This document shows positions 35,190 to 44,105 of a stretch of 64,000 bases of DNA, one piece after another; positions within the stretch are counted from its first letter, which is position 1, and each line of letters begins with the position of its first letter. The notes under the pieces were generated by a model. The model saw nothing but the letters and a program-made list of their open reading frames with translations, had not been told where the DNA came from and did not search any database. The position numbers and the translations under genes are program-made. The DNA is taken from positions 1,984,001 through 2,048,000 of the forward strand of contig NZ_CP048751.1 of the NCBI RefSeq assembly GCF_011064825.1, written 5' to 3'. Source of the DNA: Brevundimonas mediterranea (lineage in GTDB: Bacteria; Pseudomonadota; Alphaproteobacteria; Caulobacterales; Caulobacteraceae).

Positions 35190-36218
35190 ATGGCTTTGAA
35201 CGGCAAGACGAACCGCCAGTGGGTGCTGCGCCAGCGGCCCAAGGGTCTGATTCAACCGGGCGACCTGGAACTGGTCGAAAGCCCGATCCCGGATCTCAAG
35301 GAGACCGAGGTTCTGGTCCGCACCGTCTATCTGTCGCTGGATCCGACCAATCGCACCTGGATGAACGATTCCGAGGGTTATCTGCCGCCGGTGGGTCTGG
35401 GCGAGGTCATGCGCGGCCTGACCCTGGGCGTGGTCGAACACAGCCGCTCCGACCGGTTCAAGGTCGGGGACGTGGTCATGCCCGCCTCGGCCGGCTGGGC
35501 CGATTACGCCGTCGTGCCCGAGGGCGGGCTGCGTCCGGTCCACCGTGCGCCAGGCCTGCCGTTGACGGCCAATATGTCGGTCCTGGGCATGACCGGCCTG
35601 ACAGCCTATTTCGGCGTCACCGACGTGCTGAAGGCCAAGGCCGGCGAGACGATCGTGATCTCGGCCGCCGCCGGCGCCGTGGGCTCCATCGCCGGCCAGA
35701 TCGCTAAACAGCGCGGCTGCCGCGTCATCGGCATCGCCGGCGGACCCGAGAAATGCGCCTGGCTGACCGACGAACTCGGCTTCGACGCCGCCGTCGATTA
35801 CAAGAACGAGGATGTCGGCGCGGCCCTGGATCGGCTGGCGCCGGACGGGATCGATCTGAACTTCGAGAATGTGGGCGGCGACATCATGATCGCTGTCTTC
35901 AACCGGCTGAAGGTGCACGGCCGGATGGCGGTGTGCGGCCTGGTGTCGTCCTACAACGCCACCAAGGCGCCGCCGTCGCCGAACTTCGCCCGCATCATCA
36001 CCCACCGTCTGACCGTCCAGGGCTTCCTGGTGCTCGACTACGCCCCGCGCGCCCGCGAAATGGTCGCCGAGATGGGACCCTGGCTGGCCGAGGGCAAGGT
36101 GAAGTGGAAGGTCCACGTCGATGACGGGCTGGAAGGGGCGGTGGAATCGCTGAATCGCTTGTTCACCGGCGATCACGACGGCAAGCTGCTGGTTCGCGTC
36201 TCCGAAGAACCTGCCTGA
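35190..36218 (+). CDS. NADP-dependent oxidoreductase (MDR family, prostaglandin/alkenal reductase-like)
   Basis: A 342-residue zinc-independent MDR enzyme of the PTGR/leukotriene 12-hydroxydehydrogenase (CurA-like) type, which reduces alpha,beta-unsaturated ketones or aldehydes with NADPH. Visible are NRQWVLRQRPKGLIQPGDLE, YLSLDPTNRTWM, the Rossmann motif SAAAGAVGSIAGQIAK and FENVGGDIM, all family hallmarks. ATG 35190 follows TAGGAGAT; the frame is open to 35079 but that part is the sRNA terminator. It overlaps nothing and is followed after 8 bp by a MaoC-like gene, probably one operon. Confidence 0.9.
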   Translation: MALNGKTNRQWVLRQRPKGLIQPGDLELVESPIPDLKETEVLVRTVYLSLDPTNRTWMNDSEGYLPPVGLGEVMRGLTLGVVEHSRSDRFKVGDVVMPASAGWADYAVVPEGGLRPVHRAPGLPLTANMSVLGMTGLTAYFGVTDVLKAKAGETIVISAAAGAVGSIAGQIAKQRGCRVIGIAGGPEKCAWLTDELGFDAAVDYKNEDVGAALDRLAPDGIDLNFENVGGDIMIAVFNRLKVHGRMAVCGLVSSYNATKAPPSPNFARIITHRLTVQGFLVLDYAPRAREMVAEMGPWLAEGKVKWKVHVDDGLEGAVESLNRLFTGDHDGKLLVRVSEEPA

Positions 36219-36226
36219 GGATATCC

Positions 36227-36634
36227 ATGAGCGACCCCCTGCTCGTCCATTACGAGGATCTGGAGACGGGACAGGTCGTGCCCCTGGGCGCCTGCGCGGT
36301 CGATCCGGCCGCGCTGGACGTCTTCGTCGAGCGGTTCTCGCCCGGCTGGGACGCCGCCTATGGCGCGCCGGACGCCATGGTCTACGCCCTGTGGAGCCGG
36401 CTGGCGGCCGAGAAGGCCGGCGGCTGGGCCCAGACCAAGGTCCTGGCCGTGGACGGTCTGCGCTATCTGCGCAATCCCCCGCCGGGCGAACTGCTGCGCG
36501 GGCGGATGACGGTGATGGGCAAGGATCCGGTCGGAGACGAGAAGGGCATCGTCATCGCCTCGCACGACCTGCTGGATGAAGGCGGTCGGCTGGTCTTCTC
36601 CTGCCTGACCCGCGCCGTCTTTTCGCGCCGCTGA
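36227..36634 (+). CDS. MaoC-like hotdog-fold dehydratase domain protein
   Basis: A 135-residue hotdog-fold protein. VHYEDLETGQVVPLGACAV is the typical MaoC-like start, and the central helix region reads DAMVYALWSRLAAE where hydratases normally have an N/D and H dyad. I do not see a clear dyad, so activity is uncertain. It follows the oxidoreductase by 8 bp and is likely co-transcribed, suggesting a shared acyl or enone substrate. A strong hairpin follows. Confidence 0.7.
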   Translation: MSDPLLVHYEDLETGQVVPLGACAVDPAALDVFVERFSPGWDAAYGAPDAMVYALWSRLAAEKAGGWAQTKVLAVDGLRYLRNPPPGELLRGRMTVMGKDPVGDEKGIVIASHDLLDEGGRLVFSCLTRAVFSRR

Positions 36635-36640
36635 AACGCA

Positions 36641-36672
36641 GAACGCCCCGCCGGCGAACCGGCGGGGCGTTC
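36641..36672. terminator. Bidirectional terminator MaoC-like / sapC
   Basis: A perfect 14-bp stem (36641-36654 with 36659-36672) around CGAA lies between convergent stops at 36634 and 36695. Confidence 0.88.
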
Positions 36673-36694
36673 CATTTCGATCGGACGGCGGGTC

Positions 36695-37471
36695 TTAGTT
36701 GACCGTGCCGGGGGCCTGGCGAAGGAAGGCCAGGGCGATCAGGCGGTCCCAGCCCAGCAGCGACACCAGGTGGGCGTAGATCTGGCCCAGGGCGCCGTTG
36801 TCGCGCAGCTCGGCCAGCTTTTCGGCCGGCAGGGCGCGGAGCTTGTCTTCCGACACGGCGAAATACTCGGCCAGCTTCTGCGGCGCGCCCGGCGTGCCGT
36901 CCGGATTGCGCGGCGTGAAGACGGCTTCGCGTACGTCCAGCAGATCCAGGTCGGTGATCAGCTTGACGAAGGCCTCGGTGCGCTGACGCTCCTGCTCGAA
37001 GTTGTTGCAGAACTCCATCGCCATGGTGGTGTAGTCGCTGGCCTGGCCGTTGACGAACAGCGGGTTCTGGCCGCCCTCGGCGACGATCTCCGCGCCGCGG
37101 TCGATGCACAGGATCAGGCGCTGGTTCTGCTTGTCGTCGGCGAAGACGAACGGATAGCGGCGCACATAGGCCGGGATATAGGCGTCGGGACGGAACTCGC
37201 CGTCGGCCGCCACGAACAGGTTCTCGCCCTGGCGCAGGCCCATGACCACGACCGGCTGGCGGTTCTCGCCGGTGAAGATCACCGGATAGGACAGGGCGGC
37301 GGCGGCGAACTCGGTCACCGTCAGCGGCACGACATTGGTCTGGCCGACGAAGGCGTAGGGCTTGTCGGCCGGATTGACGCCCAGCGCGCCGTGCAGGCCC
37401 GGATCCAGCGGCTCGGGGTTCTTGTAGAAGAGGACATTGCCCTCGAGCGGCGAGTTGGTCGTGTCGGTCAT
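36695..37471 (-). CDS. SapC family protein
   Basis: A 258-residue protein of the SapC family (named after an S-layer-linked gene; function unproven). No signal peptide is seen. Characteristic parts are ADKPYAFVGQTNVVPLTVTE, FTGENRQPVVVMGLR, YIPAYVRRYPFVFA and LFVNGQAS. ATG 37471 was chosen; the upstream open frame to 37537 starts with unrelated sequence. Family members are common in Caulobacter and Sphingomonads, often near TonB receptors, but this copy stands alone and diverges from zur. Confidence 0.82.
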   Translation of the reverse strand: MTDTTNSPLEGNVLFYKNPEPLDPGLHGALGVNPADKPYAFVGQTNVVPLTVTEFAAAALSYPVIFTGENRQPVVVMGLRQGENLFVAADGEFRPDAYIPAYVRRYPFVFADDKQNQRLILCIDRGAEIVAEGGQNPLFVNGQASDYTTMAMEFCNNFEQERQRTEAFVKLITDLDLLDVREAVFTPRNPDGTPGAPQKLAEYFAVSEDKLRALPAEKLAELRDNGALGQIYAHLVSLLGWDRLIALAFLRQAPGTVN

Positions 37472-37601
37472 GAGAAGCCAGGCGCTCTGGAATGGAAACG
37501 AGGCGGGCCTTCTAGCCCAAGCGCGTCCCAGCGGCAAACGGAGGCGACGCCCGGCGGCGTCTCATGTTGCGGCCAGGCCGCTCAGCCATTAGCTGTGGCG
37601 C

Positions 37602-38096
37602 ATGACCTCCACCTGCGACCACGATCACGATCATGCGGGCCTGCACGGCGCAGCCCTGATCCGCGCGCTGGAGGGGGCGGAAGCGCGCATGACGGCGGCG
37701 GGCGAGCGGATGACGCCGCCGCGTCGACGGGTGCTGTCCCTTCTGCTCGAGACCGGCGAGCCGGTGAAGGCCTATGACCTGATCGCCCGCTTCGGCGAGG
37801 ACGGCCAGGCCGCCAAGCCGCCGACCGTCTATCGCGCCCTGGAGTTTCTGGAACGCCAGGGCATGGCCCACCGCATCGCCTCCATCAGCGCCTATGTCGC
37901 CTGCGCCGGACATGAAGAAAACACCGCGCCCCATGCGGCGGCCTTCCTGATCTGCGACTGCTGCGGGGCGACGCGCGAGATCAACGGGCCGGACCAGGGC
38001 GCCATGGACGCCGCCGCCGCCGCCGCCGGCTACGCCATCGCCCGCACCACCATAGAGGCGCACGGACTCTGCGCCGCCTGTCGTCAGGCCGCATGA
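37602..38096 (+). CDS. zur: Fur family repressor, Zur-like
   Basis: A 164-residue Fur-family regulator. The winged helix (TPPRRRVLSLLLETGEP, KPPTVYRALEFLERQG) is followed by a metal/dimer domain. Structural-zinc cysteines are in CDCCGATRE and GLCAACRQ; the N-terminus CDHDHDH adds further ligands. The CxxC-type layout and His content favour Zur (zinc) over Fur (iron), though this is by similarity only. Its stop overlaps the next start by 4 nt (ATGA), so it is translationally coupled to the hydrolase. Known zinc genes in the window (CDF, CobW) are not adjacent. Confidence 0.85.
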   Translation: MTSTCDHDHDHAGLHGAALIRALEGAEARMTAAGERMTPPRRRVLSLLLETGEPVKAYDLIARFGEDGQAAKPPTVYRALEFLERQGMAHRIASISAYVACAGHEENTAPHAAAFLICDCCGATREINGPDQGAMDAAAAAAGYAIARTTIEAHGLCAACRQAA

Positions 38097-38989
38097 TCAT
38101 GGACGCTGCGCTGATGTCCCCGCCCCGTCGACTCAGCGTGCCGATCAACAACCATTGGGGCGCGGGCCGGATGTCCGTGATGGACTTCGGCGACCCGAAG
38201 CGCCCCGTGGACCTGATCTTCTCCCACGCCAACGGCTTCAACGCCGCCACCTACCGCAGCCTGCTGTCGCCCCTGTCGGCCAGTCTGCGGATCTGGGCTC
38301 CGGATCTGCGCGGTCACGGCGGGTCGGACCTGCCGGTGTTCGCCCGGCCCAAGTCCAGCTGGCTGGATCACCGCGACGACATCCTGGCCCTGATCGAGGC
38401 CATCGACGGGCCGCCGGTGGTCCTGGCCGGCCATTCGATGGGTGGAACCGCTTCGCTGCTGGCGGCGGCCGAACGGCCGGATCGGGTGTCGAGCCTGGTC
38501 CTGTTCGATCCGGTGATCTGGCGGCGCGCGGCGGTCTTCGCCTTCAACCTGCCCTTCGCCCACCGGCTGATGAAGGACATCCCCATCGCCAGGGCCACCC
38601 GCCGCCGGCGCCCGGTGTTCGACAGCCGCGAACAGGCCATGGCCGCCTATCGCGGACGCGGCGCCTTCAAGGGCTGGCCCGACCGGGTGCTGGCCGACTA
38701 TCTGTCCGAGGGCCTGATCGAGACGTCGGACGGTCTGACGCTGACCGCCACCCCGGTCTGGGAGGCCGCCAACTACGCCGCCCAGGCGCATGATCCCTGG
38801 CGGGCCCTGCGCCGCTATCCGGGGCCGATCCATATTCTGAAGGCCGAGCACGGCGCCCTGACCCATGTGCCGGTCGCGCCGCGCGGCCTGCCGAACGTGA
38901 CGGTCGAGGTGGTCGCCGGCGGCGGCCATCTGTTCCCCATGACCCATGCCGACGTCACCCGCGACGCCCTGTTCGAGGCGGCGGTCTGA
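38093..38989 (+). CDS. Alpha/beta hydrolase
   Basis: A 298-residue serine hydrolase without signal peptide. Motifs are FSHANGFNAATYRSL (oxyanion), DLRGHGGSD, the nucleophile elbow AGHSMGG, and a catalytic His in AGGGHLFPM near the C-terminus. This places it among the epoxide hydrolase/esterase-like enzymes; the substrate is unknown. It starts inside the zur stop (ATGA overlap), so it is co-transcribed with zur. A second ATG two codons further in could also be used. Confidence 0.85.
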   Translation: MIMDAALMSPPRRLSVPINNHWGAGRMSVMDFGDPKRPVDLIFSHANGFNAATYRSLLSPLSASLRIWAPDLRGHGGSDLPVFARPKSSWLDHRDDILALIEAIDGPPVVLAGHSMGGTASLLAAAERPDRVSSLVLFDPVIWRRAAVFAFNLPFAHRLMKDIPIARATRRRRPVFDSREQAMAAYRGRGAFKGWPDRVLADYLSEGLIETSDGLTLTATPVWEAANYAAQAHDPWRALRRYPGPIHILKAEHGALTHVPVAPRGLPNVTVEVVAGGGHLFPMTHADVTRDALFEAAV

Positions 38990-39069
38990 GGGCGGACGAT
39001 TAATCGGGGGACAGGCGCCGAGCCCCATGATAAGGGCGCCGCTGAGCATAACTCCCCGAGACGCCCCGC

Positions 39070-39735
39070 TTGTCCTTCTTTCACGCCGGTCCCGCGCCCA
39101 AAGGCGCCGGCCCCCGATCCGGGGGGTTGCGTGACGGTTTGATCCTGACGCCGGGAATGAAGGTCGGCCTGTTCGGCGGCTCCTTCAATCCGGCCCACGA
39201 CGGTCACGCCCATGTGGCCGAGACGGCCATGCGCCGCCTGGGCCTGGACCGGGTCGTCTGGCTGGTCTCGCCGCAGAACCCGCTGAAGGACGCCCGCCAC
39301 AGCGCGCCCCTCTCCGAACGCATGGCTTCGGCGCGTGAACACGCCCGCGGCCCGTCGATGATCATTTCGGATTTCGAGACCCGCACCGGCGTGGCCTGGA
39401 CCGTCGACACCCTGCGCCTGCTGGTCGCGCGGCATCCCGGCGTGCATTTCGTCTGGCTGATGGGGTCGGACAATCTGGCCAGCTTCCATCGCTGGCGCGG
39501 CTGGACCGACATCATGCGGCTGATGCCGGTGGCGGTGATCGCCCGGCCGGGCTCCCTGCTGGACAGCCGCACCGCCCCGGCGGCCGCGCGGTTCGCGACC
39601 TTCCGCGTTCCGGCCGAGCAGGCGGGTCTGTTGCCGACCCTGTCGGCGCCCGCCTGGACCTATCTGACGGCGCCGCTGAACCCCCTGTCCTCGACCGCGA
39701 TCCGGACCGGGACCGGACGACGCGCGGCCTCGTGA
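39070..39735 (+). CDS. nadD: Nicotinate-nucleotide adenylyltransferase
   Basis: NadD makes nicotinate adenine dinucleotide from NaMN and ATP in NAD synthesis. GLFGGSFNPAHDGHAHVA contains the nucleotidyltransferase HxGH-like site, and the C-terminal ISSTxxR equivalent is SSTAIRTG. The frame is 221 codons from TTG 39070; the catalytic core begins at ATG 39157 (MKVGLFGG). The extra 29 residues have poor SD support, so the true start is open. The last pathway enzyme, NadE, is also in this window but 22 kb away. rsfS follows. Confidence 0.93.
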   Translation: MSFFHAGPAPKGAGPRSGGLRDGLILTPGMKVGLFGGSFNPAHDGHAHVAETAMRRLGLDRVVWLVSPQNPLKDARHSAPLSERMASAREHARGPSMIISDFETRTGVAWTVDTLRLLVARHPGVHFVWLMGSDNLASFHRWRGWTDIMRLMPVAVIARPGSLLDSRTAPAAARFATFRVPAEQAGLLPTLSAPAWTYLTAPLNPLSSTAIRTGTGRRAAS

Positions 39736-39766
39736 TCGGGGCGCCGGTTCACGGACCGGCCTATCC

Positions 39767-40303
39767 GTGCTAGAGGGCTTCTTTAGTCAATGCTCCTGGA
39801 GCCCTCCGCTGACCCCCTCGCCCGCGTATGATACGCAAGACGCCGCCGTTTCGAACACGGCGCACGAGATGGATGCCATAGAACCTCTGCATTCCGAAGA
39901 CGGCTTTGAATCCGACGGCGCGCCCAGCGCCTTCGGCGATTCCGCACCGCGCCCGATCGGCTCGACCCCGCTTGAAGAAGCCATTCTGAGCCGCCTCGAC
40001 GAGGACAAGGCCCAGGAGATGGTTCTGATCGATCTCAAGGGCAAAAGCGCCATGGCCGACACCATGATCGTGGCGTCGGGCCGGTCGCACCGCCATGTCG
40101 GCGCCATCGCCGACCACCTGCTGCGCACGCTGAAGGAACAGGGCCTGGGCAAGGCCAAGGTCGAGGGCCTGCCGCATTGCGACTGGGTCCTGATCGACGC
40201 CGGCGACGTGATCGTCCACCTGTTCCGCCCGGAAGTGCGCACCTTCTACAATATCGAGAAGATCTGGGCCGTCGATTCCGCCCACCGCATGGTCCGCGAC
40301 TGA
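39767..40303 (+). CDS. rsfS: Ribosomal silencing factor RsfS
   Basis: RsfS binds uL14 and blocks subunit joining, saving energy on nutrient limitation. The conserved domain is residues about 65-178 (LSRLDEDKAQEMVLIDLKGK, ADTMIVASGRSHRHVGAIAD, VEGLPHCDWVLIDAGDVIVH, FYNIEKIW). The open frame gives 178 residues; ATG 39869 gives 144, which is nearer to the usual size, and the N-terminal 34 residues (GFFSQCSWSPPLT) look non-conserved, so that later start is the better guess. nadD-rsfS-rlmH is a standard alphaproteobacterial order. Confidence 0.93.
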   Translation: MLEGFFSQCSWSPPLTPSPAYDTQDAAVSNTAHEMDAIEPLHSEDGFESDGAPSAFGDSAPRPIGSTPLEEAILSRLDEDKAQEMVLIDLKGKSAMADTMIVASGRSHRHVGAIADHLLRTLKEQGLGKAKVEGLPHCDWVLIDAGDVIVHLFRPEVRTFYNIEKIWAVDSAHRMVRD

Positions 40304-40307
40304 GACC

Positions 40308-40772
40308 ATGAGGCTGGGGATCGTCGCCATCGGCCGACCGGGCCGAGGGCCAGAGGCGACCCTCGCCGACGACTACGCCAAGCGCGCCACCCTGTCCGGA
40401 CGCGCGCTTGGCCTCGGCCCCCTTGAACTGATCGACCTGGAAGCCAAGAAGCCGGGCAAGGGGCCGGAGGCCGAACTGATCCTCGCGGCCGCGGAAGGGT
40501 CTCATCTGATCGCCTGCGACGAGCGTGGAAAGACCTATTCCTCGCGCGCCTTCGCCGACCATGTCGCCAAACTGCGCGATCAGGGCGAACGCCGCCTGGT
40601 CTTCGCCATCGGCGGGGCGGACGGGCTGGACGACAGCGTGCGCGCGGCCGCTTCCTCGACCCTGGCCTTCGGTCCCCAGACCTGGCCCCACGCCCTGGCC
40701 CGCGCCATGCTGGCCGAACAACTCTATCGGGCCGTGACCATCCTGGCCGGATCACCCTATCATCGCGACTGA
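40308..40772 (+). CDS. rlmH: 23S rRNA pseudouridine1915 N3-methyltransferase RlmH
   Basis: RlmH is a SPOUT methyltransferase that modifies position 1915 in helix 69. The 154-residue length is typical. Visible are the N-terminal MRLGIVAIGRPGRGPE, the knot region HLIACDERGKTYSS and FAIGGADGLD, and the C-terminal tail LYRAVTILAGSPYHRD with the substrate-binding YHR. It starts 4 bp after rsfS and 1 bp separates its stop from the envC start. Confidence 0.96.
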   Translation: MRLGIVAIGRPGRGPEATLADDYAKRATLSGRALGLGPLELIDLEAKKPGKGPEAELILAAAEGSHLIACDERGKTYSSRAFADHVAKLRDQGERRLVFAIGGADGLDDSVRAAASSTLAFGPQTWPHALARAMLAEQLYRAVTILAGSPYHRD

Positions 40773-40773
40773 C

Positions 40774-41853
40774 ATGGGTCGCGCCGCCACACTCTCTCTT
40801 GCCCTGCTGACGGGCTTCGTGCTCGCCGCGCCCGCCGTGGGCCGGCAGGCGCCTGAAAGCGAGCTGGCCCGCACCCAGGCCGAATACCGCGACGAGGCCG
40901 TGCGGGCGCGCCGCCTGCGCGCCGACGCCGATGCGGCCAAGTCCGAACTGGCCCAGCTGGAGCGACGCCTGGCGGCCTTGCGCGCCGACGAACGGACCGA
41001 CGACCGCCAGATCGACGACCAACGCGCCCGCCTGCGCCAGCTCAGCGAACGCGAGGCCGAACTGGTCACGAACCTGGCCCGGGAGCGCGGGGCTCAGGGC
41101 CGGCTGCTCAGCGCCCTGCAGATGATGAGCCGCCGCCCCCCGCCGCCCCTGCTGATTCCGGCGGACAAGGCGGTGGATACGGTGCGCGCCTCCATCCTGC
41201 TTCGGGCCATGACGCCCGACCTGGAAAGGCGCGCCCAGGCCCTGGCCGCGCGTCAGGCCGAGATCATGCGCATCCGCCGCCTGGCGGTCCTGTCTTCCGA
41301 ACGGCTGCTGACCACGGAAAGCGCCCAGGGCGACCGCCGCGCCGAGATCGAGGGGCTGACGGCGCGCAAGACCGCCCTGACCGCCGTCCTGAACGCCGAG
41401 GCCCGCACCGCCGAACGCGCGGCCCGCGTGCTGGAGAGCCGTATCCGCGAACTGGGCGGCGACGTCCCCGCGGCCGAGACGGCCGAGGCGGCGCCCACGC
41501 GCCTGCCCGCCGGCCGCACCCGCCTCAGTTCGCCCGTCCAGGGCGCGCCCAGCCAGACCTGGGGGGCAGGGACCTCGGGGTGGCGCTGGCGGGCCGACCG
41601 CGCGGCCGTGACCGCCCCCGCCGACGCCAAGGTCGCCTACGCCGGCCCCCTGACCGGCTGGGGCCAGGTGGTGATTCTGGATCTCGGCCCCGGCTGGCGG
41701 GCGGTCATCGCCGGGCTGGAAAGCGTGGACGTGGCGCACGACGCCCGCGTCTCGGACGGCCAGACCCTGGGACGCAGCGGCCCCGACGGCGACGTCTATT
41801 TCGAACTGCGGCGCGAGGAACGGCCCATCGATCCCGGTCCCTGGCTGAAATAG
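40774..41853 (+). CDS. EnvC-like murein hydrolase activator, degenerate LytM domain
   Basis: A 359-residue exported protein (signal LSLALLTGFVLAAPAVG) with a long coiled coil (about 30-240) and a C-terminal M23/LytM domain. This is the EnvC layout, in which the LytM domain activates amidases at division. The canonical metal ligands HxxxD and HxH are missing (VYFELRREE at the end, where active enzymes have LHFE), so it is very probably non-catalytic. It follows rlmH by 1 bp, and ctpA lies 205 bp downstream, a common order. Confidence 0.87.
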   Translation: MGRAATLSLALLTGFVLAAPAVGRQAPESELARTQAEYRDEAVRARRLRADADAAKSELAQLERRLAALRADERTDDRQIDDQRARLRQLSEREAELVTNLARERGAQGRLLSALQMMSRRPPPPLLIPADKAVDTVRASILLRAMTPDLERRAQALAARQAEIMRIRRLAVLSSERLLTTESAQGDRRAEIEGLTARKTALTAVLNAEARTAERAARVLESRIRELGGDVPAAETAEAAPTRLPAGRTRLSSPVQGAPSQTWGAGTSGWRWRADRAAVTAPADAKVAYAGPLTGWGQVVILDLGPGWRAVIAGLESVDVAHDARVSDGQTLGRSGPDGDVYFELRREERPIDPGPWLK

Positions 41854-42058
41854 GCTCCGACAGGCGTCATTTGCGGCCTCTTGCCTCTGACGGCGAGTTG
41901 GGAGGCGGCGAAATGGCCGAGATGCGATAAGGCCTTGCTTTCCAACCTGACGCTGATTTTATCGGCGTGACGCTGCGCCGCCACGATTTCGTCGTGTCTG
42001 CGGGGCCTTACCCTTGCAACGGGCGCCTTTCATGATCGGCCCGACCGAAAGAGACCGA

Positions 42059-43432
42059 ATGCGTAAACTGCTCCTCGTCGGCTGCGCCGCCCTGGTTCTC
42101 GGCGGCTCGGCCGCCGTCGCCACCAGCCAGACGCCCCGCAACGAAACCTTCCGGATGCTGGAGCTGTTCGGCGACGTGGTCGGCATCGTCGAGCAGGCCT
42201 ATGTCGTCCCGGTCGACAACAAGAAGCTGATCGAAGCCGCCCTGGCCGGCATGATGACGGCGCTGGACCCCCATTCCAACTATCTGCCGCCGTCCAACTA
42301 TGACGAACTGCGCGAACGGACCGAGGGGCAGTATTCGGGCGTCGGCCTGACCATCACCTCCGAGGGCGGGCTGGTGAAGGTCATCTCACCGATGGACGAA
42401 AGCCCCGCCGCCAAGGCCGGGGTTCAGGCTGGCGACGTCATCTCATCCATCGAGGGGCAGAACGCTTCCGGCCTGACCGTCAGCCAGGTGTCCGAGAAAC
42501 TGCGCGGATCCGTCGGCACCAGCGTGCGCGTCACCTTCCTGCGCGACGGCGAGGACCCGCTCGAGGTCGTCCTGACCCGCGAGATCATCAAAGTTCAGTC
42601 GGTCACGGGCCGGGTCGAAGGCGATTTCGGCTATCTGCGCGTCTCGACCTTCAACGAGAACACCGGCCGCGAACTGACCGAGGCCATCGCCAAGATCAAG
42701 GCCGAGAAGCCCGGCGTGAAGGGCTATGTCCTGGACCTGCGCAACAACGGCGGCGGCCTGCTGAACGCCGCCATCGACGTGTCGGACGCCTTCCTGGAGC
42801 GCGGCGAGATCGTCAGCCAGCGCGGCCGCAAGCCCGAGCAGATCCAGCGCTATTCCGCCAAGCCCGGCGATTTGACCGGCGGCCTGCCGGTGGTGGTCCT
42901 GGTCAACTACGGCTCGGCCTCGGCCTCGGAAATCGTCGCCGGCGCCCTGAAGGACCATGAGCGGGCGACCATTGTCGGCCTGACCAGCTTCGGCAAGGGC
43001 TCGGTCCAGACGGTGATCCCGCTGCGCCAGGGCCAGGACGGCGCCCTGTCGATCACCACGGCGCGCTACTACACGCCGTCCGGCGCCTCGATCCAGAAGA
43101 TCGGCATCGAGCCGGATCTGGAGGTCGCCCGGTCCGAGGCCGAGGCCCGCATCGTCTCGCGCTCCAGCTTCATCTATTCCGAAGCCGCCTACGCCACCGC
43201 CCTGGACTCCTCCATCGGCGCGGAACGCAAGGGGCCGCACACGCCGCGCGAGGCCCCGGGCAAGGACTTCGACAAGGAGAAGGACTACCAGCTGCAACGC
43301 GCCCTGGACGTGCTGCGCGCCGGCGGCGACCTGTCCAAACTATCCGCCCCGCCCGAGACCATCGTCGTGACGGAGCCGGGCTCCGAACCCAAGAAAGACG
43401 AGACTCCGGCCGAGACGCCCGAGGAGCCGTAA
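42059..43432 (+). CDS. ctpA: C-terminal processing protease CtpA (S41 family)
   Basis: A 457-residue periplasmic serine protease with a signal peptide (MRKLLLVGCAALVLGGSAA). The PDZ domain (GQYSGVGLTITSEGGLVK, GVQAGDVISSIEGQ) precedes the catalytic S41 core, with Ser in NYGSASASEIVA and Lys in GLTSFGKGSVQT. It cleaves C-termini of envelope proteins, including peptidoglycan enzymes. ATG 42059 was chosen over ATG 42032 and TTG 42014 because it starts the signal peptide directly. Confidence 0.94.
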   Translation: MRKLLLVGCAALVLGGSAAVATSQTPRNETFRMLELFGDVVGIVEQAYVVPVDNKKLIEAALAGMMTALDPHSNYLPPSNYDELRERTEGQYSGVGLTITSEGGLVKVISPMDESPAAKAGVQAGDVISSIEGQNASGLTVSQVSEKLRGSVGTSVRVTFLRDGEDPLEVVLTREIIKVQSVTGRVEGDFGYLRVSTFNENTGRELTEAIAKIKAEKPGVKGYVLDLRNNGGGLLNAAIDVSDAFLERGEIVSQRGRKPEQIQRYSAKPGDLTGGLPVVVLVNYGSASASEIVAGALKDHERATIVGLTSFGKGSVQTVIPLRQGQDGALSITTARYYTPSGASIQKIGIEPDLEVARSEAEARIVSRSSFIYSEAAYATALDSSIGAERKGPHTPREAPGKDFDKEKDYQLQRALDVLRAGGDLSKLSAPPETIVVTEPGSEPKKDETPAETPEEP

Positions 43433-43454
43433 CCCGGCACACCGGTTGCACTCT

Positions 43455-43490
43455 TTTCCCCAACGGTCGCGTGAGCGACTTTTGGGGAAA
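43455..43490 (+). promoter_or_regulatory. Hairpin directly before the SD of the 43501 gene
   Basis: Outer stem 43455-43463 with 43482-43490 (9 bp, T/A and C/G mixed) encloses an inner stem 43466-43470 with 43475-43479 closed by GTGA. It lies 23 bp past the ctpA stop and touches the GGAG of the next gene. It could be the ctpA terminator or a translation-control element; sequence alone does not decide. Confidence 0.55.
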
Positions 43491-43500
43491 GGAGATTGTC

Positions 43501-43872
43501 TTGTCGATTTCGTCGGTTAGCGGCTTCTTAGGCGGTGTGGGCTCGGTTAGCCAAAGCGTGTCCGCTGGGCAAAATAAGCCCACTTCTGTCCTTCAGAACG
43601 ATCTTGACCAGATTCGTGAGAAGGGGCTCAGCGCCTGGGCGCATGAGCAGCAGATGGAGAAGCTCAAGGCGCGGCTCCGCGAGCAGGTCCTGTCGGACAA
43701 GAATATGAGCGAGCGCGACGTCGCCGCCCTGCCGAAGGAAGCCCGCGCCACGATCGAGGACGAGATCGCCAAGCTGGTCGCACAGAAGCTGCAGGAGGCG
43801 CTGGAGGCCAAAGTCAAGGACGCGGCCGCCCAGGGCAAGACGCAGGCCGTGCTGCTGAACATCTCCGTCTGA
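43501..43872 (+). CDS. Hypothetical helical protein
   Basis: A 123-residue cytosolic protein. TTG 43501 was chosen because AAGGAG lies 6 nt upstream; a GTG at 43471 in the same frame would lie inside the hairpin. The N-terminus is Ser/Gly-rich (SISSVSGFLGGVGSVSQSVS) and the rest is helical and charged, with QIREKGLSAWAHEQQMEKLK and ALPKEARATIEDEIAKLVAQ. A distant likeness to the protein at 25550-26383 is visible in layout only. It sits alone between ctpA and ffh. Family not recognised. Confidence 0.62.
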   Translation: MSISSVSGFLGGVGSVSQSVSAGQNKPTSVLQNDLDQIREKGLSAWAHEQQMEKLKARLREQVLSDKNMSERDVAALPKEARATIEDEIAKLVAQKLQEALEAKVKDAAAQGKTQAVLLNISV

Positions 43873-44105
43873 ACCGGGAAGGGGCCTCCGCCGTGCGCAT
43901 GGCGAGAGAATCTGTGGCGTTGGGATTCGACATTCCCCTTGTTTTCCTTCATAAGCCGCCGCTTCCGACGCAAGTGAACCTCGCGTCTCCACCGGGACGA
44001 CCCCATCTTTGATGGACGAGCCCGGCGAGAACCCTCTGCCGACGTGATCGTCGCCAGAGGCCGTTGTCGTATGGAGCCGCTTCACCCGTCGCCACGAGGT
44101 AGTGA

